Shown here in pieces: positions 31,856 through 44,140 of a stretch of DNA of 64,000 nucleotides. The DNA is from Selaginella tamariscina (taxonomy: Eukaryota > Streptophyta > Lycopodiopsida > Selaginellales > Selaginellaceae), in the NCBI GenBank assembly GCA_003024785.1, contig PUQB01000079.1, positions 610,772 through 674,771 on the forward strand. The letters run 5' to 3'. A program made the translations under genes and the position numbers. Each line of letters opens with the position of its first letter. The stretch's first letter is position 1. The notes below the pieces were generated by a model that was not told the DNA's origin, did no database searches, and saw nothing but the letters and a program-made list of their open reading frames with translations.

Positions 31856-32868
31856 AAATAAAATTAATTTAAACTGTTTTTTCTTTTGTTTCTTTTGGAA
31901 AGGTATGTATCTATTTGACACACACTATGTAGTAGACATGTGAAGTAGATGTTTTTCTATATAGAAATACTCAAGTTTAAATTGTGCAACTCTCTCTGTC
32001 TTTGTTGAAGATACATGGCAATCTATGTTTATAGTCTTTAAGGGCATACCTTAAACCGTAACTGGTGATTATTACTATCATATTAAAATTGAAATGTGTA
32101 ATACATAATTATACATGTATGGGTATGCAAATACATAATTGGTAACTCAGTTGTGAGGAATCAATATGTGATTAAGAAGAACTTATATGTTATAGAGATC
32201 CAAATGCATTGTTCTTTTAGTTGTTATTAATGCCATGGTATCCCTCTCTTTCAACCCACACACCTATTTATGTTTTGGTGACTTCATATAAGCATTTGGG
32301 CATATCATCTTTAGTAAATACATACATATAGATGTAATATATATATAGCAATACATTAACATGATTAATCTCTCACATATTTATCCAAAGTATAGACCCT
32401 TTACTCACTCATCATACACATATAAAAAGTAATATTGTTACATTCCACATGTGTGTGTGTGTGTGTGGTGCGTGTGTATAAAAGATTCTCTTGTACATGT
32501 ATATAATGTGGTTGTAGTTACTAAAATTTACTCATGCATAGAGACTTATAGTTGGATCAATAAGGGCAAGGAGTGCCACAATGGCAAGCAATAGTGCAAC
32601 CACAATAGCTCCAACACACAGAAATAGTTATCATCTCTCATATAGGAAAATCAAGAAAATTGATGATGAACTTATGTGGCTCTTCAACTTATTATATATC
32701 AGGCCACATGCAATCAAGAAACTTGTTTGACAGTTGCAAAAATGTTAAATTCAAGTCTTATTAATTATAGAGATCTTCAATACATACAATTTAAAGAATT
32801 TACATGTTACACCTAAGATGTCCATACAACTCTTTGAAAATGGAGAGAAGATAAAATTTATGAAACGG
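31855..32868. other. AT-rich 3' region and spacer, copy B
   Basis: Counterpart of 8400-9574, somewhat shorter. It holds a GT microsatellite (about 32452-32467). No gene. Confidence 0.4.
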
Positions 32869-33084
32869 TTTCACAATCCAACCCCTCCTGTATTAGTGAT
32901 AATTAATTAAAACTTAATTAATTGACAAACATTAAAAATTAGGAAAAAAAAACTGTATTTAAAAGAATCATATATATCAATCATGTATATAAATAAAATG
33001 GAGTCTTTTTTACTTTAAATTTTGTAAATGCATATAAAATTATTAAATTAATTAACTTAATTAAAAAGGGGTTGGATTGTGAAA
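32869..33084. mobile_element. MITE, 216 bp, copy B
   Basis: Same element at the same site as 9575-9787, with the same 18-bp terminal inverted repeats (TTTCACAATCCAACCCCT and its complement). It was present before A and B separated. Confidence 0.85.
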
Positions 33085-33099
33085 ACTAGCCAAATTCCA

Positions 33100-36000
33100 A
33101 TAATTCCAAGTTCATGTGGACGACAAGAAAAATTTTGGGCAAATGTTGTTGTCCTCGACATGCACACAGAAGGGAGATTTGACTTGCATCTTGGTTGCCC
33201 CTGCTCAGGGGTGTGAAGGTACAACATGACTTGGAATACCAACAAATAAGATTTTGCATCAAGAGGGCAGTAAGATTTGTGGCTGCAAGGCAAGTCCGAG
33301 CACCTGCACAACGATTCAGAGTGCTAGAACACTTTGCACCAGGCAAGCACAGAGGATTGGACAATGGCAAAATAGCAGCCTCCTGCACCAGTCCATCATG
33401 CTCAGGCTGCACAAGGTGGGAGCACCCCCACCAAAGCAAGCACAACACTGGCAGACTGAGGGTTGCAGGGGGAGCGTCCAAAGCCCGAAATAATAAACAT
33501 AGGGTAGGAGCACAAGGACCGGTTCATTGACTACTTCGAAGGAGCCACCTAGATGCACCACAACTGGATGACAACGCCATCTAAGTGGGCCCGAAGTGGA
33601 CTCGACCAACAACCCCATACAATCTCTGGCCTCAACCAAGAATACCTACAGCCATAGTTGATCGAAGACATTCCCTAATAGAAGTGAGGCACGAAGTCCC
33701 AGGGGTGGGACGCTTGGACTAGTGGCGGAAGCCTCGGTGGGGAGGGACAAATTGGAAAGACAATAACACATTGGGTCGAACATCCACCCAGACAAAGTTC
33801 AGACCAAGACACCCCAGGGAAAAGTAGCCACCCGCGACAGGGAAACCCTAAGGAAGTGCAGCATGAAGGATGGCAGGCCGGGAGGAAGACTTCCAAACAC
33901 ATGTGTGGCCAACTCACAGGGTCACATGGTCCATGAGGATGCACCGCATGCATGAGGCACGTACTACAAAGGCAATGATGGTCAGGCGGTGCCGTCATTG
34001 CGTATCTGGGTGCAGGGATAATCGCGCCAATCACCCTCAGAGGAAGTCGGAATACCAGAGAAGGAAATGTACAGTGCAATACTTCAACCACCATAACGAC
34101 ATATTGGACAAAGCAGAATAGCCAGTAGTTGTACACGAGGTTCGCGTATTCATTGAAGGCTAGGAGAGGACAGTGGAAATCGTGTCACCCATGTATTCTA
34201 GGTTTAAGGAGTTGATTAGCCGGCCTGACGTTCGGCAGGTCAAAAGACAATTGCGCCTAGACAAATCTTCGACCTTCCATGAGAAGAAGTGGAGAATCCA
34301 AGATTCACCAAGAGAGCTAGGCAGTTCATCTAGTCCATAGAATTGGAGGCGGAGAGGGATCCGATTTAGCTTAGGAAGTAGCATAGCATTCCACATAATG
34401 TTCAATGAGCTAGCAATGATATTCCGACTACTGGAGGACGGCCTCGTAGTAGGAGAATTATCGGAGACAGAGCCGCATAGGTCCGCCACCACAGGGAACG
34501 AGGCATTAGAGGACATACAAAAAGAGAGGAAGTGGTTGAGTTTGTAGCACTAGTGGCCTTCATGTTCATAGGAAGTATGAGGAGACAAATCACTAGGCGG
34601 TTGGCAAACTAACTAGCAGGATCTATGGAGTTCGAGCTGGGTCTGAGCGGAAGCTTTCCAAGGCCGGCCATATTGGTATCATGACCACCCGTTTTATTTG
34701 CCGAACTATGACTTCCATACCGGCACAGCTCTAGACAGGGGAGGGAGAGCGAATTGGAACAAGTCATGCAACCAAAGGGTACAACCAGAACCTCCGAAGT
34801 TGCCAGAGAAGTAGGCAAGGGACAACCCCTCTCCTGACTAGCAACCACCTAGGCACTGGACAATAGAACCCATATGAGCGGTACCTCTGGTAGTGGGACC
34901 CTTGTTACTGTTGGAATTCCCATCAGAGATACCCGGACAACCTACTGGGCCAGACAAGGAGAAAATGGAGGGCAAGTCCGAAGAAGAGTCAAAGAGATAC
35001 CTACTAGCATTTCCATGCCAATGGTTGGTGGGCCTCATCGGCTTACCTCAAGCTTGTAGAGGTCATCGACCAACTAAAGAAAGCAATGGTGGTGTATAAC
35101 GACCTTAACCTCCCAGCCATGGTAATAGAACATGATACCATAATAACTAAACTCACAGAATGACGGCATGCCGCACATGAGGAAGCCAAAGAAGCTATGG
35201 AACTACTTTGCCAAGGATCCCTATAGTGTAAGGTAGTTGAAAAGAGAAGGATGCCGGGGAACTCTGGGGCAAGTTAGCAACAAAATTGATCATTTACAAG
35301 GTGAATACGATACCCTCCATAGGCACTTGGACCACCACTAGCACGCCACAACCAGGTCATAGCAGAGAAAAAACTGCTAACTCACGAACTCAGGACTCGA
35401 ATTGAGAAAAGGAGTAGGGAATTTGAGGAAGCCCGAGAAAATTGGCGGTGGTCAGGGAGGAGTTGCACCAGCACACAGCTCAATGCATAGTAACAAAAAC
35501 CACAATTGCAGCCAGCCAAGAGGAACCCCCACCCGGAGGGCTAGGGGCGAAAGTCACATTATGGCCAAGAGTAGGGAGGGAGCATAGCTCACCCAAAGAT
35601 TAGGAATCACCCGGACCACTACCACTAAGTTAAAAGAGCACACCATCGACAAGCCCAACTGCTCGCAGCAAGGGAGTAAGAGCTACATCGCTCACACAAG
35701 CGAATTTAGAAGATGGAGGCTCAAGTGAAACACGCTCAAGAGCAGCAAGAGGCAGGGTTTTAGACGAGCTACGAAAGGCTGCCAAGCTGTAGGATGTGAC
35801 AATCCCCACCCTGAAGCAAAAGCTAGCCACAGTGGAGAGCGAAGCCGCTACCTACTGCAACCACTCTAACATGACCTAGGGTAAGGGAGTGCATGGCCCA
35901 AGGACGTGCCAATGACTAAGTCGGGCATCTAGTTGATGATGGTTTGACCACCGTCAAACCGCTAGCTGGTGCAAACAAGCAAAAGGACGGAGCAACCGAG

Positions 36001-36610
36001 TGGTGAGAGTACACAAGTATGGACTAACATCGATAGCTATCAGGCGGTGCTTAACCCAAGCGTAGATCCGATCGTCCGAATCAACTACCAAGGTACTCGG
36101 ATAGCACGTGTGAGGGAGGTGCATAAATGCTACATGCAAGACGCTGGCACATGGCAGCCGACCAATGAGAGCATGCCACATGTACCTAAGGTCTAGCACT
36201 AGCCAACCCACTATATAAGCAGAAGGCTTGTAGTGGGTCGAGGTCCTTCTAGTTTGTCTTATTCTTTGTATTTTGCTCCACCTTTTGTGGGGCAGCTTTG
36301 TACTCGGACATGCAATATATGTATATTTACTCCTGTCCATCACCTTCTCTGGGTTATTCTCCTCTTGCCTTGCTCCTAGTCCGACAACATATAGTCCATG
36401 CAAAGAGGAAACCTACGCCTAGGAGAGGTCCTCCTCACCTGTACATGAACCCTCTCGGCAATTGGGTAGAGGCCATCTCAGCACCTTCCAGTGCTTCCGA
36501 GGTAAGGCCAACTCACCAAGGCGGACCCTTTGGATTGGATGCTACTACAACGTCTTGCAACCACCGAGACTTCATAGAACCACCACATTTGGCTTGCGGA
36601 GTCCTCGACA
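33100..36610 (+). mobile_element. GC-rich block (GCB), copy B
   Basis: Counterpart of 9805-13390 with the same order of relics: basic region, proline/glycine-rich stretch, FFDLPW-like relic near 34260, coiled-coil-like region near 35280-35860, the inverted repeat near 35935, the TATA hairpin near 36200-36245 and the leader. Differences from A are many and mostly transitions plus short indels. Many breaks. Confidence 0.5.
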
Positions 36611-36778
36611 ACCAACAATCGACAAGTTATTACCCTTAAGCTAATGGATTATTGAAGCAAATGAATGAAGTGTTCTACAACATATTAGCTAAGCTTGCAG
36701 TGGATTGTAAGAAGGATTGGGACAAGTGGTTGCCATTAGCACTTTGGACTTTAGGACAACACACAAATTGCAACCAGG
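36611..36778 (+). pseudogene. GyA integrase relic, copy B, part left of GyB
   Basis: Carries the ILAKLAVDCKKDWDKWLPLA stretch (36678-36737). Interrupted at 36778 by chromovirus GyB; the remainder is at 42752-43179. Fossil. Confidence 0.75.
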
Positions 36779-37266
36779 TGTCAAGCCACGATCTAGGAAC
36801 AAGAAGTGAGCAGGATTTCGAGAACAAGGAAGCTTGACTCAGAAGCAGGACAGGGAGCAGGACAGAACTGGAGCAGGACAAGAACTAGAAACCAAGAACA
36901 AGACAAGAGCAGGAGGCAAGGAGCAAGACAAGACAAGATTGATTAGAAAGACTGGTGTTGATAGTAACTAATTGTACAACAATTAGGTCGGAGCTTTTAT
37001 GATCACAACTCCAAGAGCTAATCTGGTCATGAGCTAATTAGTCATGCTAAAAATGGTGACCCTTATCCTCTAGGCATATCCTATAGCATATCCTATAGGC
37101 ATATCCTGTAACAATATCTGTAGCAATATCCTGTAGGCATATCCTATAGGAATATCCTGCAAGCATATCTTGTAGGTATATCCTATAGCATATCCTGTAA
37201 CCCGTATCCTGTATCCTGTATCTGTATCCAAAATCCTGCATCCTGCATCCTGTATCGGGTCGTGAC
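36779..37266 (-). repeat. GyB-1 3' LTR (left end)
   Basis: Read on the minus strand it starts TGTCACGACCCGATACAGG and ends GGCTTGACA. It contains a minisatellite of TATCCTATAGGCA-type units (37070-37200). The adjacent interior on the minus strand is purine-rich (AGGGAGGAGG), the expected polypurine tract. Confidence 0.9.
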
Positions 37267-37329
37267 AGCACCTCCTCCCTAAGGACGAGTTCCACGAGTC
37301 TTAGGACCAGGTTTAGCAGGATAACCGAT

Positions 37330-37480
37330 GAAAGCAGCAACTTGGAAGAAGCATTAGTAAGTTGGATGTAGGTTCCCAAGTGCGATCGGTAGGCAAATAA
37401 CCTTTCCAATCCACCAAGTATTGAAGTTAGCGGTGATGAAGACGAGAATCAAGGATGGCTGCAACTTCGTACTCAGGTTC
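37330..37480 (-). pseudogene. GyB-1 chromodomain relic
   Basis: Minus-strand traces around 37443-37474 and below correspond to the start of a chromodomain. In the second GyB copy the same place shows EPEYEVAAILDSR in one frame. Chromodomains steer chromovirus integrase to modified histones. Fossil. Confidence 0.7.
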
Positions 37481-37711
37481 ATGTCAATGACCACAGGAGG
37501 GGGAGGAGAAGAAGCACGACCAGGAAGAGAAGAAGGATGATACGGCTCCAACAAAGAGGTGTGAAACACAGGATGAAGTTTCACCATAGATGGTAACTCG
37601 AGTCGAAAGTACAGGATTGACCTCCGCCGCAATCCTGTAAGGGCCCAATCGTTAAAATCCAACTTAGAAGAAGGCTGTTGGTGCGAATATGTCGACAAAA
37701 AGCACATGAGA

Positions 37712-38640
37712 TCACCAATCTTGTATGCAGGTGCCGGCTTGATGAGCATCAGCATGATGCTTGTACCGTTCCTGTGCCTGCTGAAGATGAACCCGGAGAT
37801 CATTGTACCTGACGAAGATGCTGGAGACGATCCTGTACTGTAGGAGCGGAAGAAGGAGAAGCAGAGGAGCAAAGTCAAAACGTGGATGGTAGCCTGTAAG
37901 AGCAAAGAAAGGTGTCTGGCCTGTAGATGCGTGAATGGAGTTGTTGTAGGCAAACTCCGCCATTGGAAGAAGGTCCAACCAGTTGTCCTGTTGGTAACTG
38001 ATGAAGCAGCAAAGATATTGCTCCAAGGTCTGAATTGTGCGTTCTGACTGCCCATTGTTTGTGGATGATATCCTGAAGAAAGGTCCGCTTAACCTGTAGA
38101 CTCCGGAGAAGTTCTCGCAAAACTTGGACATGAATGTGGGCCTCGATCAGAAACAATGCTCTCAGGAAGACCATGGTGTCGGAATACTTCGCGGATCACC
38201 AACTCAACAGTTGTCTGGCCTGTAGCAGTCTTGTTACATGGTAGAAATGAGCCTGCTTGGTGAAACGGTCAACCACCACAAGAACTGCATCAAATCCACG
38301 AGAAGGAGGAAGATCTGTGAGGAAATCCATAGAAATGGATCTCCAAGGAGCAGAAGGAATAGGAAGAGGACGAAGAAGACCAAAGGGCGCGTGACGAGGC
38401 ATCTTCGACCTATTGCAGGTGTCACAACTCTATACAAACTTGTCCACAAAACTCGCAACCCAGGCCACCAATAGTTGCGAGTCACCAACTCAATGTCTTG
38501 GCCACACCAAAATGTCCTGTAGCCGGGTATCATGACAATCCTGTACCACACGAGTCCTGCAAACACCAACAGGAACGTACAGGAGACCTTCCCGGTACAG
38601 GAGTCCGTCCTGTATGGCAAACAACTTGTAGTCTGTACGG
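37712..38640 (-). pseudogene. GyB-1 integrase relic
   Basis: On the minus strand, open stretches show RNYWWPGLR (zinc-binding region, near 38480), [20 protein letters not shown] with [12 protein letters not shown] (catalytic core, 38230-38350), and further on GQSERTIQTLEQYL, WLDLLPMAEFAYNNS and HASTGQTPFFALTGYHP (37860-38060). The order fits a chromovirus integrase. Fossil. Confidence 0.85.
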
Positions 38641-38849
38641 GAACTAGGAAGAGGAACTTGCGATGTCAGGAAAACTAATGTGTGAAAACACATTCCTTGC
38701 CAAGTCGTCTGTAGCCAACTGCAAATGGATGTCCTGTAGGAGTGTGGAATCTGCTGGAGCCTGATGAACTTGTAGTGCTACAAGCCGAAGTCGATCAGGA
38801 CCCAACAACACTTGCTTTTGACAGTCATATGCAGGATCGCGGGTTGGTG

Positions 38850-39330
38850 CAAGGTAAGAGCGCCTAGACAATGCATCTGCCTTGCATTCCGAAAACCAGG
38901 CCTGTAGATGATGACGAAATCAAAACGTGATAGGAACTCGCCCACCTAGCCTATCACCGACTGAGAACTCGAGCCGTTTGAAAATACTCCAGGTTCTTGT
39001 GATCCGTAAGAACTTGTACAGGATGCGCAGCACCTTCCAGGAAATGCCGCCACTCCTCGAACGAATCCACAATGGCCTTGAGTTCCTTGTTATGAATCTC
39101 GTAATTGATCTCCGGAAAGGAACTTACGAGAGTGAAAAGCTACAGGATGAAGCAACTTGTCTTCTCCAACTTGTGATAGGACAGATCCTACTGCAAAATC
39201 CGAGGCATCTGCTTCAACGAAGAAGGGACGAGAAGGATCAGGATGTGCTAAAATCGGAGCTGTCGTGAAGGCGTCCTTGAGTGTTGTGAATGCATGTTCC
39301 GCCTTGTCGGACCAAGAGAACACTCCTGTG
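38850..39330 (-). pseudogene. GyB-1 RNase H relic
   Basis: Minus-strand traces: PSRPFFVEADASDFAVGSVL and [11 protein letters not shown] in one open stretch (39090-39270), then a tether region with KADALSRRSY-like sequence near 38865. These are conserved blocks of Gypsy RNase H. Fossil. Confidence 0.8.
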
Positions 39331-40200
39331 CGCTTGGTGAGTTCCGTGAGTGGAAGTACACGCTTGGAGAAGTCCTGTATGAAATGCCTGTAGAAGTTTG
39401 CAAAGCCAAGGAAACATTGTACGTCTTGTACAGACTTGGGCCTCTCCCACTCCATGATAGTCTTCACCTTGTGCATGTCCATGGAAACGCCAGCAGAGAG
39501 ACGATGTAGCCCAAGAACTCCACAATCCCTGTCGAAGAAACACTTCTCCAACTTCGCATACAAGCCATGCTCGTGAAGCCTCTATAGACTAGTCGTACAT
39601 GCTTGTCATGAGTGCCTGGTCCTTGAGAAAATCAAAATGTCATCGAGGTAGATTACACAAACTGGTCCAAGAAGTCACAAAATGTCGTTCACCATGTGTT
39701 GAAACACGGTGGGGCATTGGTAAGTCCGAAAGGCATCACCGTGTACTCGAAGTGTCCATACCTTGTACGAAAGGCAGTCTTCCACTCATCGCCTGACGAA
39801 TCCGTACAAGATTGTAAGCCCCTTAAGTCGATCTTCGTGAACACCTTTGCTCCTCGCAGCCGATCGAGAAGTTCCGGGATCAATGGCAATGGGTACCGGT
39901 TCCGAATGGTGACTTGATTCAAACCCTGTAGTCCACAACCAAATAAACTCCCATTTTTCTTCTTGACAAAGAAGATAGGTGCTCCTGCAGGGGACTTTGA
40001 GTGACGAATGAAGGGATGCCAAGTTTTCCTCGATGTACTGACAAAGAACCTCCAATTCTGTAGGTGACAGTGCATAAATCGGTCCGAACGGTGGAGTCTT
40101 TCCTTCCACAAGATCGATAGGACAGTCGTAGGACCTGTGAACAGGAAGAACTAGCCTTGTGCTTGTCAAAAACGTCCTGAAAGGAGTGATACTTGGATGG
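39330..40200 (-). pseudogene. GyB-1 reverse transcriptase relic
   Basis: Minus strand: [19 protein letters not shown] (near 40080), [20 protein letters not shown] with FTKIDL, and [20 protein letters not shown] with LTNAP (39700-39900), then the connection region [20 protein letters not shown] near 39370-39430. All are typical RT blocks. Fossil. Confidence 0.85.
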
Positions 40201-40333
40201 CAGGAAGAAGAAGGAGAAGAAGAAGGAACAGGAGAAGGAGATTGAAAAACAGGGAGTCAATACAGGAAAGGTAGAAGAGGACGTAGGAGTTACTTGAACA
40301 AAAAGATGAAAAGGAGCAGGATCAGTGGCAAGT

Positions 40334-40774
40334 TCATGCATGGTAGTGGTAAGAACTCGGAGAGGAGAAGGAGGGAGCTGTGACTAAAAAAGGAAGGATC
40401 TTGGGGGTGGAACAGAAGCAGAGTAATGAAAAGAGGCAGGATTGGGAGAAAATGTGTGGATGTTGACAAGTGTACAGGATTGGAAGAATCCTGTACAAAG
40501 TCCGTGGATGCACAGGAGTGAGGAGAGCCTGTGAGTGTGCTGACGAACCAACAGGAGGTGGATCCTGTTGAGGAGGAACCTTCGACACTGATACAGGATT
40601 GGAAGAACCCTGTACAGGAATCCGCAAACTTACAGGAGTGGAGAGAGCCTGCGGATGTGCTGAGGAACTGACATGAGGTGAATCCTGTCGAGGAGTCTTC
40701 AACACTGATACAGGAACAGGCACGGTCAATCCTGTAGCTTGTACTGCCTCAGACACTAAGGATGTATCCTGCAC
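40334..40774 (-). pseudogene. GyB-1 P/S-rich linker between protease and RT, with internal repeat
   Basis: One open minus-strand stretch of 146 residues, rich in P, S, V and Q. Two related modules of about 39-40 residues are visible (PHVSSSAHPQALSTPV and PPVGSSAHSQALLTPV), mirrored in the DNA by repeated CCTGTACAGGA/TCCTGTACA blocks. It lies where most chromoviruses have only a short spacer. The same stretch is in the second copy (56153-56650). Confidence 0.65.
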
Positions 40775-41180
40775 ACAGGAAGGTACAGGATTGATCCTGG
40801 CTGCGGAGAGGAAAACGTGAGCGTCCTAGACCTCCAGTCGATCTGCGGATTTGCAACAACGAACCATGGCATGCCCAAAATGATGGGAGTCGACCGAGTC
40901 TTGATCAAGTTGAAGGAAATCGAACAGTTGAATGCACCATGACTGCAAGAGAGAGGTTTGGTAGCATGGGTAACTGCGCCAAAGCAATCAGAGACCATCG
41001 GCCACCTCTACAGGAACTGCACACTTCAACTTCACCACCGAATGCCATGTTGAGTTGCAAAAGTGTCATCCATGAAGCATGCATTTGCACCAGTGTCTAA
41101 CAGGGCAAACTCCTTGAGCTCTCGATTATTGAGACGAATGTGTATAGGAAACTTGAGTGATGGAATGGTATGAGCAGCAC
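40756..41180 (-). pseudogene. GyB-1 aspartic protease relic
   Basis: The minus-strand end of the protease is legible in one open stretch: PIILGMPWFVVANPQIDWRS. The second copy shows the active-site region LLDTGANACFMDD (56990-57030). Fossil. Confidence 0.75.
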
Positions 41181-41216
41181 CAATGGAGCCTGCGCCTACA
41201 TCCAACTTCACGGCTC

Positions 41217-42125
41217 CTAGACGAAGTGGACATTGAAGTTTTCCGACTGAACTTCAGCTTCAACTTTACGCGTCTTGAACTTCCTGGCTTTAATAGGACA
41301 TTCTGCCACCTTGTGTCCTACTTCACCACAATACAAGCATAGGTTCTCATTGCAGCGATATTGCTTCTCCCAGCAGCGGAAAAGTGAGCCACAGCTGTAG
41401 GATTGACTTGCAAGAACTGATGACGGGATTTTTTCCTGAAAATGCTCAAACAAACGGTTGTCGTAGCGAACAGCCTATTACATGATCTCCGCTAATGTTT
41501 GGGCATCCGATAACGTAGAAGAAGGTCCTTCACGTCATCCCTCAACCCAAAACGGAAGTCTTCGATCAATGCAGTTTCGTCCCATGGAATGTTCGTCGCA
41601 AAGTTGTTAAAATTCAGATGCATAAACAGAAGCTAGTCGGGATCCTTGTGTAACTTCGTGCATGCGGAACAGTACTTATCGGGATCTCCAAAACAGGCTT
41701 CAAAGGTAGCCACAAAACCTTCAAAGTCTTCCATCAATGGGTCGTCACGCTCCAGCAAGGGGGCAACCCAAGCTCGTGGAGATCCACTTAGTAAGGATCC
41801 CAAAAGGCCAACCTTTTGTGCATTAGTCGAGTAGCGGCATGGTTACATGCGGATCAAGAGCCGGATCTAATTCAGAAAACCTTAGAAATCGGCACGATTA
41901 CCATTAAACTTTTCAACATGCTGATCTTCGACTCCGAAGAAGAGTTTGGTGGAGAGGAAACCACAGATGCTTGAGAGAGAGCCTACGCAGCAGCCTTGGA
42001 GGATGCATCAGCAACTGCATGTGCCGCATTGGTGGAACTTTGTAGATTAGTGACCACTTGGCACAAAGTGGCCAGCTCATGAAGCAACATTTGGTGCTCG
42101 TGTTGAAAGTGCTCAAAATCAGCCA
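41217..42125 (-). pseudogene. GyB-1 gag relic with zinc knuckle
   Basis: Minus strand. A CCHC knuckle, CLYCGEVGHKVAECP, lies near 41295-41340 followed by a basic tail. Upstream, gag-like traces reach a start region near 42125 (in the other copy it begins MADFEHFQHEHQMLLHELA). Fossil. Confidence 0.75.
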
Positions 42126-42228
42126 TGATCTATGAAAGGGGAAAAAGAGGAAAACAAAGGAGAAAAAATCAAGGAAAAAAAAAAAGTAACTGGGAATTGA
42201 AGAGCTATGAAAGCAGTTACTACCAAAC

Positions 42229-42746
42229 TCTCAAGCCACGATCCAGGAACAAGGAAGTGAGTAGAATTCTGAGAATAAGGAAGCTTGACTCAGAAGTAGA
42301 ACAAGGAGCAGGACAGGAACTAAGAACCAGGAATAAGACAAGAGCAGGAGGCAAGGAGCAAGACAAGATAAGAACAAAACAAGACAAGATTGATCGTAGA
42401 AAGACTGGTGTTGATAGTAACTAATTGTATAACAATTAGGTTGAAGCTTTTATGCTCACAACTCTAAGAGCTAATCTAGTCATGAGCCTAATCTAGTCAT
42501 GAGCTAAAAATGGTGACCCTTATCCTTTAGGCATATCCTGTAGTATATCCTATAGGCATATCCTATAAGAATATCTTGTAGGTATATCTTGTAGGAATTC
42601 CTGCAGGCATATCCTGTAGGTATATCCTATAGGCATATTCTGTGGGTATATCCTATAGGCATATCTTGTAACCCATATCCTGTATCCTGTATCCTGTATC
42701 TTGTATCTAGAATTCTGCATCTTGCATCCTGTATCGGGTCGTGACA
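42229..42746 (-). repeat. GyB-1 5' LTR (right end)
   Basis: About 518 bp, same family as 36779-37266. It carries the minisatellite of TATCCTGTAGGCA-type units at 42525-42670 and ends at GGGTCGTGACA before the target duplication. Confidence 0.85.
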
Positions 42747-42751
42747 CCAGT

Positions 42752-43179
42752 ACACACCATTTTAATTAGTTTATGGTATAGAAGTAATAATCTCAATTAA
42801 TTTAGAGATACCAAGCTTGCGTCTAGCAATGAGGCATGGTCTTGAAGATGGTCAGGACTTACAGGTAAGGCTGGTTCATTTAGAAAGCCTAGATGAATCA
42901 TGAAGACATGCCTTGCAACTTGTGGGAGCAATGCAGCATAAGTGAAAGGTTAAATTTGATAAAAGGATTTAAGAATGACCACTCCATGTGGATGATTTAA
43001 TGATGCAATATGATAGTCAATTGAATAAGACCTTCTCAAAAAAGTTCTTACCAAGATGGGATGGATTTTTCATCATTGTGGAGGCTTATAAGAATGGGTC
43101 ATATCTTTTTAAAAACTTGGATGGAGAGCAACATGGCACATGGGTTAATGGTTATAGGTTGAAGCACTTTCATGTATGA
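42752..43179 (+). pseudogene. GyA integrase relic, copy B, part right of GyB
   Basis: Continuation of 36611-36778, ending with LFKNLDGEQHGTWVNGYRLK and a terminator at 43177-43179. Fossil. Confidence 0.75.
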
Positions 43180-43784
43180 CGATAGTTATCAGTTGTTAGG
43201 GCAATCCATCTCACCCTCGGCACCAACCCTCAATGCTAAGGGGCAAACCATCTTAACCTTGGTGCCATGAATGTGACTCACTAATGCAAACTTTAGAATC
43301 CTTGTGAACAGTTAAAAACTTGGTAAAGGGAACTTATCAACTAAGATCCCACGCCCACAATTGAACAAAGACACAAATGTGCCATGCTTAGTTGTGAGTG
43401 CTACTCTTATCTTGACGTGGAGGAAGAGGTGGAGACATGCCTCAACCTCTGAGCCTTGGAATGTGCAATCCAACAAGACCTCTCAAGCATGGATTCATCA
43501 ATGTTAAGGGTAAGATACCCCAAAGGTGGGACGTACCCCTATTATTTGGAATTTGAAGCAACACAAGTTAAAGCTTGCATCATTAAAAGAATAATGAACT
43601 CAGTCATAATATATGTGATAGAGACCCCCTGTTTTTTTGTAAAGTGGCTTAGTACATAATCTCATTCCTAATGAGAATATACTTGGTGAGTTTAATTAAT
43701 GACCCATTTACTCCTAAATTTTTGAGGTATCTAGAGACAACTGGACGAACTACCCCTAAACATTAAGCGAGGCTATTTCTCACT
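43180..43784. other. 0.6 kb joint between tandem segments B and C
   Basis: Sequence joining the integrase end of B to the RT start of C. It recurs at 59787-60390 between C and D. It contains GGGCAATCCATCTCACCCT and GGCAAACCATCTTAACCTT, two related blocks about 50 bp apart. A short + strand open stretch (43456-43659) has no recognisable domain. In A the joint is absent and palindrome cores start instead. Confidence 0.7.
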
Positions 43785-43859
43785 ACATCTAAGGTTTGTC
43801 ACATGGTTCAATATGTAACAACAATTAACTCCAAAGTAAAAGTAAAGGTCATAATAAAA

Positions 43860-44140
43860 ACTATGACACTTAACTTTAAAAAATTAAATGATGGCACATA
43901 TTAAGATCATCACCCCATTCCTTTCATGGATGAGATATTGGACAAGGTGCATAGCATGAAATGTATACATTTTGTGATGAGTTATTTTCAAGTTAGGATT
44001 CAAAAAGAAGACCAGTTGAAGATCACTTTTACCACACCATGGGAACCTTTTGTTTATAAGGTGATGCCATTTGGATTCACAAATGCTCCAAAACATTCCA
44101 ACGATTGATGAATAAGATGTTTAATCGTATCTTAATTTAT
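43860..44140 (+). pseudogene. GyA RT relic, copy C (first part)
   Basis: Same fossil as 280-560: IQKEDQLKITFTTPW and YKVMPFGFTNAP legible on the + strand. Confidence 0.8.

Larger units (their letters stand above)
36779..42746 (-). mobile_element. GyB-1, chromovirus (Ty3/Gypsy with chromodomain), about 6.0 kb, minus strand
   Basis: Fossil LTR element on the minus strand, inserted in the GyA integrase relic with target duplication CCAGG (36774-36778; at the right side CCAG is legible). On the minus strand the order is 5' LTR (42229-42746), gag with one zinc knuckle, protease, a P/S-rich linker, RT, RNase H, integrase, chromodomain region and 3' LTR (36779-37266). Integrase followed by a chromodomain defines a chromovirus. 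The style of RT and integrase (DYR-type RT, TGYHP block) resembles Tcn1-like chromoviruses of seed-free plants, which is inference. The two LTRs differ by very roughly 8-10 percent by eye. It is broken, with dozens of breaks. The same insertion is in segment C at 52651-59352. Confidence 0.9.
27906..43179 (+). repeat. Composite segment, copy B
   Basis: Starts inside the 4.5 kb insert (matching 4430 in A and 47965 in C) and runs through the GyA RT/RNase H relic, AT-hook gene, MITE, GC-rich block and integrase relic, the last split by chromovirus GyB. The part before the start point is missing, so the left edge is a breakpoint. It ends by running directly into segment C through the 0.6 kb joint at 43180. 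Confidence 0.9.

Noticed and set aside
42125-42424. 99-codon + strand frame rich in K, R, E and Q
   Set aside because: It overlaps the GyB 5' LTR and leader and reflects purine-rich LTR sequence read on the opposite strand to the element.
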